In this document: positions 1-10,580 of the stretch, piece by piece
Layout: each line of letters opens with the position of its first letter
Position numbering within the stretch: the first letter of the stretch is position 1
From: Porphyra umbilicalis
Lineage: Eukaryota; Rhodophyta; Bangiophyceae; Bangiales; Bangiaceae
DNA length: 64,000 bases
NCBI GenBank assembly: GCA_002049455.2
Contig: KV918999.1
Coordinates: forward strand, 1-64,000
Direction: 5' to 3'
The notes under the pieces: model-generated
Databases searched by the model: none
What the model saw: only the letters and a program-made list of their open reading frames with translations
What the model was told of the DNA's origin: nothing
Translations under genes and position numbers: made by a program

Positions 1-1055
1 GATCGCCAGGGCGAGCAGGACCTTTCCCCTTGAGGGACGGCGGGTTGCAGGCGTGGTCGGCAAACGCATCCGCCGACGAACACAGAGTCAGGCAACGCGG
101 GCACTCTAGCCACGGGCGCGCGCCAGGCGGCACGATGAACGTCGTCGGTACACCCGACGAGCTCGACCCACGAGAGCCACCGACGTCGCTGGCGCCGCCT
201 GCGTCGCCAACGTCCCTCCGCACCGACCGACTGCCACACCCGTAGCGCACACTCCCGCTTCGCGACCGGATGCCCGCATCCCCGTCGCTGAAGCGCCTGC
301 GCTGTGATGCACGACCAGCGTCTCCACCGTCACAGGCCCGCTTGCCGGCATGCGCGGCACCACCAGCAACTCGAGTACCGCCGCCAGCGACGCCCGCGCT
401 GGGGCCAGCAGGAGGAGCCGAGACGGCGGCCGGACCACCACGGGTATCCGCAGCAGTGTGCAAGCGATGGCGACCGCCCGCGTTGTACACGTTGTTGCCG
501 TAAGTGTCGTAGTCGTCGTTGCCATTGCCGCAGTTCTGGTGACGGTCGTCTCGGTGCTGTACGCGCCCTCCTTCGACGCCGGCGTCCTTCTCCGCGGCCT
601 GCAGCAGGACCGCGAACTGGGCGTCCTCGTCCCCAGTGCGCCGCACCTCCGCCAGAGCTTCCCGAAGACGCGGGACGAGACGGGCGGTTTCTTCCAGCCG
701 CCCGGCTTCGCGAAGACGCTCGATGGCGCGGCGATGACGGGAACCATTCACGTGCATGAAGATGCTCGAGGCCGCGTCGTTTTGGGCCGCGCACAGGGGG
801 CACATCCAACGCGTCGTCCGGTCGGTGGACGCCGCGGGCGCATCGGTCGCGGCCTTAAGACGACGGTGCTTAGTGCCCCGCACGTGCTGCTCCCAAGTCG
901 CCCTCCCCGACAGCATCATGGCACAAAGATGGCACTCGACGAACCCACGCTGGTCAGGGAGAGGGGGGGAGGGAGGAGGGGATGCCATCTCAACGTAACG
1001 GGAGGGCGACACAAGGGAGAGATGTGGGGAGCAGAGACGAAAGGCGCGGCGAGGG
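1..1055. other. GC-rich stretch without a recognisable gene
   Basis: Several overlapping reading frames are open on both strands, as expected at this GC content. None shows a domain, a signal peptide or a motif I recognise, and the translations are Arg/Ala/Pro-rich without a convincing frame. An exon of a gene that begins outside the window cannot be excluded. Confidence 0.5.
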
Positions 1056-1057
1056 GA

Positions 1058-1168
1058 TGAGCAACAACACCGCCAGCCGAGACGCACTGGCCACAAGCAA
1101 CAACACCGCCAGCCGAGACGCACTGGCCACGAGCAACAACACCGCCAGCCAAGACGCACTGGCCACAA
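1058..1168. repeat. 36-bp tandem repeat, three copies
   Basis: Three near-identical 36-bp units sit head to tail. If read on the plus strand they encode the 12-residue unit SNNTASRDALAT, with one Arg-to-Gln change in the third copy. The unit length is a multiple of three, so all frames stay open. I see no domain around the array that would show it is translated. Confidence 0.85.
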
Positions 1169-1555
1169 GGCTGGGAGAATGGGCGAGGGACAACACCGCC
1201 GGCCTCGGCGGCAGAGTGGGACTCACGCCAGGTTCGAAATTAGTCAACTATACAATCATGTACTTGTATATATGTACTTATGCCGCTGTGTCCAATAGAA
1301 TGATAGGACATGTCATACGCTGGCGACTCTGCAACAATTTGAATCCATTCGAGTTGTTCGTGCATCCATTGCCGGCGGCAGCCCTCACCATCCACCATCC
1401 TCCCACGCCGTTTCCCTACGGCGCTCATGGCCGCATGCGACGGCCCCACGGAACGACCTCACGGCGTCCTTTACGCAGTACATGCGTGGCGATGCGCGGC
1501 GGCAATCGATTTTCAAGCGGCTGCAGACGTGCGCGGGTTGAGCCGCGCGCGAACA
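1169..1555. other. Spacer with an AT-richer patch
   Basis: This stretch holds an AT-richer patch around 1235-1345 between the 36-bp array and the 114-bp array. I see no gene, tRNA or repeat in it. Confidence 0.5.
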
Positions 1556-2935
1556 GGGGGAGGATGCGCGGCGTTGACTGTGTTTCGAGCCGTACGCGGT
1601 GGTGGACGGCGGACGGCGGCGCGCGTGGCGGCGCCGGCATGCGTGTGTGGTTTGAGACACGGGCGAACAAGGGGGGGACGCGCGGCGTTGGCTGTGTTTC
1701 GAGCCGTACGCGGTGGTGGACGGCGGGCGGCGGTGCACGTGGCAGCGGCGGCAGACGTGCGCGGGTTAAGACACCGGCGAACGGGGGGGGGACGCGCGGC
1801 GTTGGCTGTGTTTCAAGCCGTACGCGGTGGTGGACGGCGGGCGGCGGCGCGCGTGGCAGCGGCGGCAGACGAGCGCGGGTTGAGACACGGGCAAACAGGG
1901 GGGGGACGCGCGGCGTTGGCTGTGTTTTGAGCAGTACGCGGTGCTGGACGGCGGACGGCGGCGCGCGTGGCGGCGCCGGCATGCGTGTGTGGGTGGAGAC
2001 ACGGGAGAACAGGGGGGGGACGCGCGGCGTTGGCTGTGCTTCGAGCCGTACGCGGTGTTGGACGGCGGGCGGCGGTGCGCGTGGCAGCGGCGGCAGACGT
2101 GCGCGGGTTAAGACACCGGCGAACGGGGGCGGGACTCGCGGCGTTGGCTGTGTTTCAAGCCGTATGCGGTGGTGGACGGCGGGCGGTGGTGCGTGTGGCA
2201 GCGGCGGCAGACGTGCGCGGGTTAAGACACCGGCGAACGGGGGGGGACGCGCGGCGTTGGCTGTGTTTCAAGCCGTACGGGGTGGTGGACGGCGGGCGGC
2301 GGTGCGCGTGGCAGCGGCGGCAGACGTGCGCGGGTTGAGACACGGGCAAACAGGGGGGGGACGCGCGGCGTTGGCTGTGTTTTGAGCAGTGCGCGGTGCT
2401 GGACGGCGGACGGCGGCGCGCGTGGCGGCGCCGGCATGCGTGTGTGGGTGGAGACACGGGAGAACAGGGGGGGGACGCGCGGCGTTGGCGGTGTTTCGAG
2501 CCGTACGCGGTGGTGGACGGCGGACGGCGGCGCGCGTGGCGGCGCCAACATGCGTGTGTGGTTTGAGACACGGGCGAACAGGGGGGGGACGCGCGGCGTT
2601 GGCTGTGTTTCGAGCCGTCCGCGGTGGTGGACGGCGGGCGGCGGCGCGCGTAGCAGCGGCGGCAGACGTGCGCGGGTTGAGACACGGGCAAACAGGGGGG
2701 GGACGCGCGGCGTTGGCTGTGTTTTGAGCAGTGCGCGGTGCTGGACGGCGGACGGCGGCGCGCGTGGCGGCGCCGGCATGCGTGTGTGGGTGGAGACACG
2801 GGAGAACAGGGGGGGGACGCGCGGCGTTGGCTGTGTTTCGAGCAGTACGCGGTGGTGGACGGCGGACGGCGGCGCGCGTGGCGGCGGCAGCATGCGTGCG
2901 CGGGCTGAGACACGGGCTAACGGGTGGGGGACGCG
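1556..2935. repeat. 114-bp minisatellite, about 12 copies
   Basis: About twelve units of 114 bp follow one another; the landmark GGCGTTGGCTGTG recurs at almost exactly 114-base steps from about 1570 to 2825, with one unit a base shorter at a G run. At least four unit variants differ in their second half (encoding, on one frame, GGAGMRVW or SGGRRARV types) and are interleaved rather than grouped. Because 114 is divisible by three, long open frames exist in several frames on both strands, but they are Arg/Gly or Pro/Ala strings and I read them as consequences of the repeat, not as genes. Confidence 0.92.
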
Positions 2936-3224
2936 CTCCGGCAGTTCTTTTCCTGGTGTTCATGTTTGTCGGCTCCCTCTTCCAGCGCGGCAAGGGCGCC
3001 CGGCAGTTGACCATGTGTTTACCGGTGTGGTGGGCGGAGTATGATGCGGCGGCGGCTGGGCGGCGTCGCGGTTGATGAGTAGCGTACAGGGGTGGTCGAC
3101 GGCGCGTGAGGCCGCTGTGGCAGACGTTGGGGGTTCGGGGTGGTGGAAGGGGTGCTCCAGCGCCGGCAGATGACGAGAGGGCTACTGATTCCACGACCAA
3201 AGGCGCTCTTCAGAATCGTAAAAG
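2936..3224. other. Spacer after the 114-bp array
   Basis: Short intergenic DNA that would form the 3' flank of the EZH gene on the minus strand. No recognisable element was seen. Confidence 0.5.
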
Positions 3225-6200
3225 TCACTCACGCCACCCGTCCTCCTCGTACCCATAGTCAAAGAACAGCTCCTCCCCAAGAGTCAAGTCGCGCAAGGCA
3301 AATAGCCCCACCCGTATGTACCCGCAGACGCTGAGCAACTTGGGCTGTAGGTTGGCATTCTTCCTGCTGTGGTTCACGTAACGCATCCGGCTGCCGACGC
3401 GACACGCATCGAGCACGACGGCGCGAGTGAGGGTGTACAGATAACTGACGCCAAAGGAGTCGTAGACACGGCCCCTGGCGTGCGCGTCATCGTGCGGCAC
3501 CATCTCCCCCACATACTCACCGACAAAATCCCCCTTGCACGCCCGCTCCGCAGCGAACACCCCGAAGCCGTGCGCTTCCGAGCGACCCAAAACCAGGCGC
3601 ACTCGGAGGCCGACTTGCAGTTGCACATTTCTGCAGCGCCTGCTCCCGGCGACGCTGCCCGAAGCCGCGTCGTCCTCTTCAAGGACACCGACACCGGCAG
3701 CTGCCGGAGTGGCGGAGCACCCACCGCTACTGTCGCCGGCGAGATGCACCCTGTCGATACCCGTGGACGGGTGCCAGTGCGCCCCGCACGACGAGCACGC
3801 GTCAGGATCACACTCGCGGTCGGCTGCGAAACATGGACAGTCATCTGTCGCACACCGCCCAGGCGCAGCACACTCACACCACACACGGCGCGGGCATAGC
3901 CGGGACCCGGGGGCCGGAATGCTGGCAAGAGGGGGCGGTTCCGGCACGCAGGCGGGGTCTGCCGAAACCCACCGCAGGCGGGCGCAGCCGCAGTACTTCT
4001 CACAGGGGATGTCGGCGCGAACGCATCGGCACACCCCCACCGTGCATCTGCCCTGGTGGAAGCAGGGAACAAAGTCGACCGCTCGGCCGACGCCTTGACT
4101 GCTTGCGCCTGCAGCCGGCGAAGCCGACAATCCTTGCTGTCGGGGCAACTGGGCCGACGCCGCTTGTGAGAGACCCGACGATTCGCCTGGCCTGCTGGAA
4201 CAGCCGTAAGAGTCCCACGCGTCCTTCAGCGGCGGGACGACCGCCGCGCAATCCTCGTCGGGCCACCCTTCGGCATCCGTGTACGCCGCCATACCGCGGC
4301 AAGTCTGCCCGGGCACAAACCGCGCCAGCCAGCACGTGTCTCGGCGAACGACGACGGCTCCGCCGAGGCGAAGCAACGTAACCTGTTCCTCAGTCCAGGC
4401 GCCCACGGCTGGCGCCACGTGCCCATCGTCACCAGCGGGACGCAACACGTGAGAATGTCGGCAATCGCTGCACGTGCTGGCGGCGACCGCGATAGAGCGG
4501 TGCAAGGCGCTCGCGCTCCGACCGCGCCGCACAGCCGCCTGCGTTGGCAACGAAGAGACGTCGCCGTCACTTGACTCCCCCGAGTCGCTGTCCGAATCCA
4601 GCGGAATAGAAGCCGCTGCTGCTGCTTCCCGGTCGTAGGGATTGTCGACGCCGTTTGGCAAACGGGAGGGTCGGGAGGAGGGCGTACAGGGCGAGGAGGA
4701 GGCGGGGCCGAGAGCGGATGAAGAGAATTAGTGGAGTGGAGCCGGCATGCGTAGCGCAAGCAAACGCGACAGAGCAATCGAGACAAAGTGTCACTCCCAA
4801 GTGTGGATGCTTCCATCGCTTGGTGGGCGCCACTGCCGGCTTCCTCGCCGGCCGCTGCGACGGCCTCTGGCCCAACGATTGGCAAGGCATTGCCAGTACG
4901 TTCTTGCGCACAAGCGACCGCGTCCGACGACCGCAACTCAGCACCTAGAGCTCGCAATGCATGCAAATCTGCTCTTGTCCAGTCGTCCACCTCCAGCTCC
5001 GCAGCGACCCGGAGGGCCTTCCGAACAGCCCACCGGCGACTCGCTGCAGGCAACCCGGCGGCCGCCACATCGACATGAGCGTCGGCAGTGACGCGAGCAA
5101 TCGACCAGCGCGAAGGCGGCGACTCGACTCGTCCCAACCCTGCGGCAATTCGCCGCACGCCCTGAGACATGGACGACACCTTAACAGCGCCACTGCCGAG
5201 CACAAGGGCTAAGCTCGCGCCACCCGTAAGTCGCTCCACCGCATGCCGACGCGCAATGCAAGCAGAGCGCTCCCACCTTAGTGCCGCGTTCTCGCGGGCC
5301 CTCCGCTCAATGAGAGCCACGCACCGTGTCACTGCAGCAGTGCTCCACCCCAGCGAGGCTGCAATAGCCGCCACGACAACCGGTCCCTGCCCAAACATCC
5401 CGACCGCAGCGCTCACTCCCGCACGAGCGGCATGGCGCCGCATGCGTGCGGGTAGCCGGTAGTACTCCGCCCCGCGACGCTCCCCCTCGTCATCCGACGC
5501 ATCGCTATCGTCGCTGTCATCCCGAAACGCCCATCTGTCCGGCAACGCCGCCCGCGCAGACTCAGCAAATGGGCCGGTTTTGTCCCGCATGTACGGCACG
5601 AACCGCCGCCCTGGTGCCTTCTCGACGCGCCTCCAGGAATGACGAACAGGGACGTAGAACGTGTGCGTCGGCAACTGCTCCTCGGCCGAAAGTACCGTGA
5701 CCCGCACGGAGCCAGGCGGGGGCAGCGAACACCGATCACGAGGCCCGACCTCACTCTCCCAGCCGAAGCGCGTCCCCAACGAGGCCCGTCTGCTGCTAGC
5801 GGCGTCACGACCGTCCCGCCCCCACCTACCGTGCGTCGACAGACGACGCAGCTTTGGAGGCGGCGGCCGCCCAGTGCTGCCGTCCTCGTTGATGCCAGAC
5901 GTGACCGGGCACGCACACAGGCGGCCTAGAACGTCGTCTGGCGCGTGCCGCACGCCAGGCCCGCCTGAGCTGCCGACACGGCATCCGCTGCCCTCCTCCG
6001 CGATGTGCCCCTCGGATCCGACATGGCGAGTCATCCCCACCCCATTATTCACGAGCGCAGCCCCGCCGTCGAAAGATTGAGCTCCGACAGCGCTCGCAGC
6101 CGTCCCGGCCGCTCTCACGCCGTCCCGACAATCACGCCACACACCACTCTCTCTACCGAGGGTGCGGGCGTGCACGCCGCGGCTGCCACCGCCAGCGCGG

Positions 6201-6553
6201 ACTGGTGCCACCTCCAGAGTTGCCAACACCGGCGATGTGGATCCGGTGGGCACAAGCGCCTCGAAGACGCGACGTTGGCGCTGCACTGCGGCTCGGTTGA
6301 CGCGGATCGCGACTTCCACGTCCACGCGGCGACTGCGTAACGTGTGGCGACGCGCGACGCGGACCACAAATCCATATGATGACTCGCCTTCCTCACCCGC
6401 CTCGTCGACTCCATCAGCAACCTCTGCCAACTCAGGCCAGTCCAACAGGTGATCAGTGTCCATGACGAGGGTCGAGGCCACCCTCGGCATTGGTGGAACG
6501 CCATCACACTGCTCGTGCAGCTCTGGCCAGTCGGGAAGGTGGTCGATGTCCAT
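3225..6553 (-). CDS. EZH: Histone-lysine N-methyltransferase, EZH type (PRC2 catalytic subunit)
   Basis: E(z)/EZH proteins methylate histone H3 Lys27 within Polycomb repressive complex 2 in the nucleus. The chain starts at the ATG at 6551-6553 (MDIDHLPDWPEL), the first in frame. Near residue 315 lies VRHSWRR followed by FVPYMRDKTG, resembling the SWS/IPYMGD stretch of EZH2. Exon 1 ends shortly after LLCRVCLRYACRLH, the counterpart of the LFCRRCFKYDCFLH motif. An intron of roughly 80-150 bp near 4640-4740 leads into exon 2, whose exact splice sites I could not fix. Exon 2 has an acidic linker, a SANT-like segment (WTEEQVTLL), a double CXC cysteine cluster with RECDPDACSSCGA, and a full SET domain with YVNHSR (3367-3384) and FFDYGYEED. 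The catalytic core is intact and undisturbed by frameshifts. EZH assignment is strong; the N-terminal half is very divergent. Confidence 0.93.
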
Positions 6554-7083
6554 GGCGAAGGGGCGACGGGCGATTGTTGACCGCAATAGGGCGACGGCGG
6601 GGAAAGTCGGGCAACGAGAGCAGGACACACAGTCGCGCAAGCAACAGCTGCGCGCACGCACACGTACATGAGCATCAGCATGGCGCTCGCGAGCAACACG
6701 ATGGCGCACGCGAGAAACGAGAAGGCGCCAACCTACTTGGACCAAGCGCAGGGCCAACGAGTGACGGAACTGCGTCTAAGTACTGACATGCAACCTGTCA
6801 ATGCTGCCACAGATCGCTTGATGGCCTTCCCCTTTGGAATTACAATAGTTCGAATTTCTGTCGAGCATTTGAGGCGGGCTCGTGTGTTGCCGCGAGTTCT
6901 TGTCACCCCCTCTGCCGGGCATGGGTTGAACACACACACGCCCATTTCCTGTCATGGCAATGTCTCTGCCGCCGCCGCTGCTCGGCGTCCCAATCTTGGC
7001 GGGCCAGGGTACCTACGATGGATCCGCGCGGCTTTTCCGCGTGCGCCTTCATGCGGGCGCGCGGGCCCCACCAGTGGGATAGT
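6554..7083. other. Spacer upstream of EZH
   Basis: This is the 5' flank of the EZH gene. The sequence is less GC-biased than its neighbours. No TATA-like or other promoter element stood out enough to call. Confidence 0.45.
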
Positions 7084-7330
7084 TGAGGGAGCAGCGACGG
7101 CGGCTGTAGCAGCGGCGGTGGCGGCATCTGTGGCGGCTGTAGCAGCGGCGGCTGCAGCAGCGGCGGCTGCAGCAGCGGCGGCTGCAGCAGCGGCGGCTGC
7201 AGTAGCGGCGGCTGCAGCAGCGGCAGCTGCAGCAGCGGCAGTGATGGCGGCGGCGGTGGCGGCGACGGTGGCGGCGGCGGCGGCGACTGCAGCAGCGGCG
7301 ACGGGCGCGGCAGCGGCTGCGTTCGTGCCC
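7084..7330. repeat. GCN trinucleotide array
   Basis: A run of GCG/GCA/GCT triplets with interspersed GTG gives poly-Ala in one plus frame and CTG/CGC strings on the other strand. It grades into the GC-rich DNA leading to the 49-bp array. I treat it as a microsatellite because no flanking domain supports translation. Confidence 0.8.
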
Positions 7331-7572
7331 CTGTTGGCGCCTCGGGCGGCTGCCGCCGCCACCTCGGACCGGGTGTGCGACGGCGGTCCTTCGAGCACGG
7401 TGTGTCGGCCGAACGACGGTGCCGGCGCCCCGTCTTGGCAAGGCGCCACCCTTTCGACCACCCCCCCCCCCCCCGCCCGTTCCAAACCCCTCGGCCCCCG
7501 TAGGCGGTTCATCGTCGTGAGACGACCGTGTGGGCCACGGTTTGGGCGTTCGGGCGGTGGGGGGCGGCGGCT

Positions 7573-7965
7573 CTCGCGGCCGCTGGCGCCGCACGGGCGA
7601 CGTCGGTGGGGGACGGCGGCTCTCGCGGCCGCTGGCGCCGCACGGGCGACGTCGGTGGGGGGCGGCGGCTCTCGCGGCCGCTGGGGCTGTACGGGCTACG
7701 GCGGTGGGGGGCGGCGGCTCTCGCGGCCGCTGGGGCTGCACGGGCGACGGCGGTGGCGGGCGGCGGCTCTCGCGGCCGCTGGGGCTGTGCGGGCGACGGC
7801 GGTGGGGGGCGGCGGCTCTCGCGGCCGCTGGCGCCGGACGGGCGACTTCGGTGGGGGGCGGCGGCTCTCGCGGCCGCTGGGGCTGCACGGGCGACGTCGG
7901 TAGGGGGCGGCGGCTCTTGCGGCGGCTGGCGCCGCCGCGGCAGCGGCGGGGGGAGCGGCGGCACC
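7573..7965. repeat. 49-bp minisatellite, eight copies
   Basis: The landmark CTCGCGGCCGCTGG recurs at 7573, 7622, 7671, 7720, 7769, 7818 and 7867, with a variant at 7916, so the period is exactly 49 bp. As 49 is not a multiple of three, each unit is read in a different frame from the last. The open frames across it therefore cannot reflect a repeated peptide under selection. Each copy carries a NotI-type GCGGCCGC core. Confidence 0.93.
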
Positions 7966-8725
7966 GTCGGAGCCGGCGCGGCTGCGCCAACGCCGGCAGT
8001 CTTGGCGCGCCGGGCGCCAACGACAGCCGACGCCGTGCGTGGAAACACCGCGGCGGTCGGTGCCGGCAGCTGGGCCCCGCTCTCCCGCTGCCCCCTCCCC
8101 CCCCCCCACCCCCTGACCTCCCCCCCCTTTTCGGCGGCCGCGCACGCCGGTGGCGGCGTGGCTTGCCCAAGCCGTTCCGAGGCAGCCACAGGGGTGGAGT
8201 GCGGCGGGCGGCGGCGGCCGCGAACAAAGTGACCGGGGGCCACCGAGGCGCCGGCCTGGGACCAGGTGGTGCCGCTCACCGACGGCCGTGACGGCGCTGG
8301 TCAACTGTCCGGCTGCGGCGCGGCCGCGCGACCTGCGATGGTTGCGACGCTGTCAGCGCCGTCCGGCTTCTCGGCCACGCCCGCCCAATCAGCTGCTGCG
8401 GAACCCCTCGTGGCGGTGTGGCCAGCGGCGACAGAGCCCGGTGCTGCCAGTCCCAGCCTCGCCACCGTCGTTGCGCTGGCCGGCAGCGCCGCTGTGGTCG
8501 GCACCACCGTTGTGTCTGGAGCGCCCGGCGGCATCGCGGACGACCGTAGCCCCTGGCCGGCGGCGGCGGCGGCAGCGGCGTTTCCACCGTGTGCCGCAGG
8601 CGTCTTTGCCGCCGACGCTGTGCCCGCCGGCGCTGGGCCCCCCGTTTCGGCGACGCCGCTGCCGGCGCCGTGCTCGGCGGCCCAGCGTCACGCCGGACGG
8701 GGCCGGCGGCGGCGGCATACGCACC
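7966..8725. other. GC-rich spacer between two arrays
   Basis: The stretch contains C-rich runs near 8095-8130 and open frames rich in Ala, Arg and Pro. Nothing in either strand matches a known domain. Confidence 0.5.
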
Positions 8726-10450
8726 TCGCCACTGCCTTCGCCGCCGCCGCCGCCGCGATCAACTCGTCTGCGGCCGTCGGCGGCGACAAACGCACCTCGC
8801 CACTGCCGTCGCCGCCGCCGCCATCCATTTGCCCGTCGGCTGCACGGAGGCGCAGACGGGCGATAGGGGGGGGAGGTACGACAAGGTGCGGGAGCAGGAC
8901 GTGGCCGCTGACTTGGTGACGCGCGCGCTCGGGTGCGTGGTCGTCGGCGGCGGCTGACGCTCCTCGCCACTGCCGTCGCCGCCGCCGCCGCCGCCATCCA
9001 TTCGTCCGTCGGCTGCACGGAGGCGCAGACGGGCAAGAGGGGGGGCAGGTACAACAAGGTGCGGGAGCAGGACGTGGCCGCTGACTTGGTGACGCGCGCG
9101 CTCGGGTGCGTGGTCGTCGGCGGCGGCTGACGCTCCTCGCCACTGCCGTCGCCGCCGCCGCCGCCGCCATCCATTCGTCCGTCGGCTGCACGGAGGCGCA
9201 GACGGGCAAGAGGGGGGGCAGGTACAACAAGGTGCGGGAGCAGGACGTGGCCGCTGTCCTGGTGACGCGCGCGCTCGGGTGCGTGGTCGTCGGCGGCGGC
9301 TGCCGCTCCTCGCCACTGCCGTCGCCGCCGCCGCCGCCGCCATCCATTCGTCCGTCGGCTGCACGGAGGCGCGGACGGGCGATAGGGGGGGGAGGTACGA
9401 CAAGGTGCGGGAGCAGGACGTGGCCGCTGACTTGGTGACGCGCGCGCTCGGGTGCGTGGTCGTCGGCGGCGGCAGACGCTCCTCGCCACTGCCGTCGCCG
9501 CCGCCGCCGCCGCCATCCATTCGTCCGTCGGCTGCACGGAGGCGCAGACGGGCAAGAGGGGGGGGAGGTACGACAAGGTGCGGGAGCAGGACGTGGCCGC
9601 TGACTTGGTGACGCGCGCGCTCGGGTGCGTGGTCGTCGGCGGCGGCTGACGCTCTTTGCCACTGCCGTCGCCGCCGCCGCCGCCGCCATCGACTCAAAGG
9701 CGTAGACGGGCACGAGGGGGGGCAGGTACAACAAGGTGCGGGAGCAGGACGTGGCCGCTGACTTGGTGACGCGCGCGCTCGGGTGCGTGGTCGTCGGCGG
9801 CGGCAGACGCACCTCGCCACTGCCGTCGCCGCCGCCGCCGCCGCCATCGACTCGTCCGCGGCCGCCGGAAGCGGCAAACGCACGTCGCCACCGGCGTCGC
9901 CGGCCTCGGCCGCCGCCATCGATTCGTCCGTCGGCGCCACGGAGACGCAGACGGACAAGAGGGGAGGGGCGTTACAACGCGGCGGGGGAGCAGAACGTGG
10001 CGGCTGCATTGGCGACACGCGCGCTCGGGTGCGCCGCCGTCGGCGGCGGCAGAGGAACGTCGCTACCGCCGCCATCGTCCAGTCCGTGGGCGCCGCGGAG
10101 GCGCAGACGGACACGACGGGGGGGGGGTATAACGCGGCGGGGGAGCGGGACGTGGCTGCTGCGTTAACGAAACGCGTGCGTTGGCGACACGCGTGCTCGG
10201 GTGCGTGGCGGTCGGCGGCGGCAGACGCACCTCGCCACTGCCGTCGCCGCCGCCGACGCCGCCATCAAATCGTCTGCGGCCGTCGCCATCGACTCGTCCG
10301 CGGCCGTCGCCATCGACTCGTCCGTCGGCGTCACGGAGGCGCAGACGGACAAGAGGGGGAGGGGGGTTCAACAGGGCGGGGTAGAAGGGCGTGGCTGCTG
10401 CGTTGGCGACACGCGCACTCCGGTCCGTCGCCGTCGGCGGCGGCATAGGC
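8726..10450. repeat. 173-bp satellite-like tandem array
   Basis: The landmark GCGCGCGCTCGGGTGCGTGG recurs at 8921, 9094, 9267, 9440 and 9613, giving a period of exactly 173 bp. A sixth copy at 9771 is 15 bp short. Diverged units follow around 10018, 10191 and 10412, the first two again 173 bp apart. Each unit also has a CCGCCGCCG stretch, a GGAGGCGCAGACGG box and a GTGCGGGAGCAGGACGTGG box. The period is not a multiple of three, so frames rotate and coding is unlikely. Confidence 0.93.
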
Positions 10451-10580
10451 ACCTCCATCGACTCGTCGATGGCCGCCACGTTGGAAGAGATGGCACTGCT
10501 GAACAAAGTGAAGGAGGGGATACCGTAAAAAACAAGTGCCAACGAAACAACAAGCCAATAGCCCACCCCGTCCGCGGGCC

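Noticed and set aside
1190-1260. Possible tRNA, prompted by a GGTTCGAA box
   Set aside because: No matching A box and no acceptor or anticodon stem could be folded around it. No tRNA or rRNA was found in the window.
1058-2935. Direct repeats considered as a CRISPR array
   Set aside because: The units are contiguous tandem copies without unique spacers, no cas genes are present, and the genome is eukaryotic.
982-3044. Two long plus-strand frames across the 114-bp array, as repeat-protein genes
   Set aside because: The unit length is a multiple of three, so several frames on both strands stay open automatically. No flanking domain or signal supports translation.
6668-7903. A 411-codon plus-strand frame with a poly-Ala stretch
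   Set aside because: It runs through the GCN microsatellite and the 49-bp array, whose period rotates the frame. Nothing but low complexity is encoded.
8389-10114. Long minus-strand frames in the 173-bp array
   Set aside because: Each unit is read in a different frame from the previous one, so the frames are open by composition rather than by selection.
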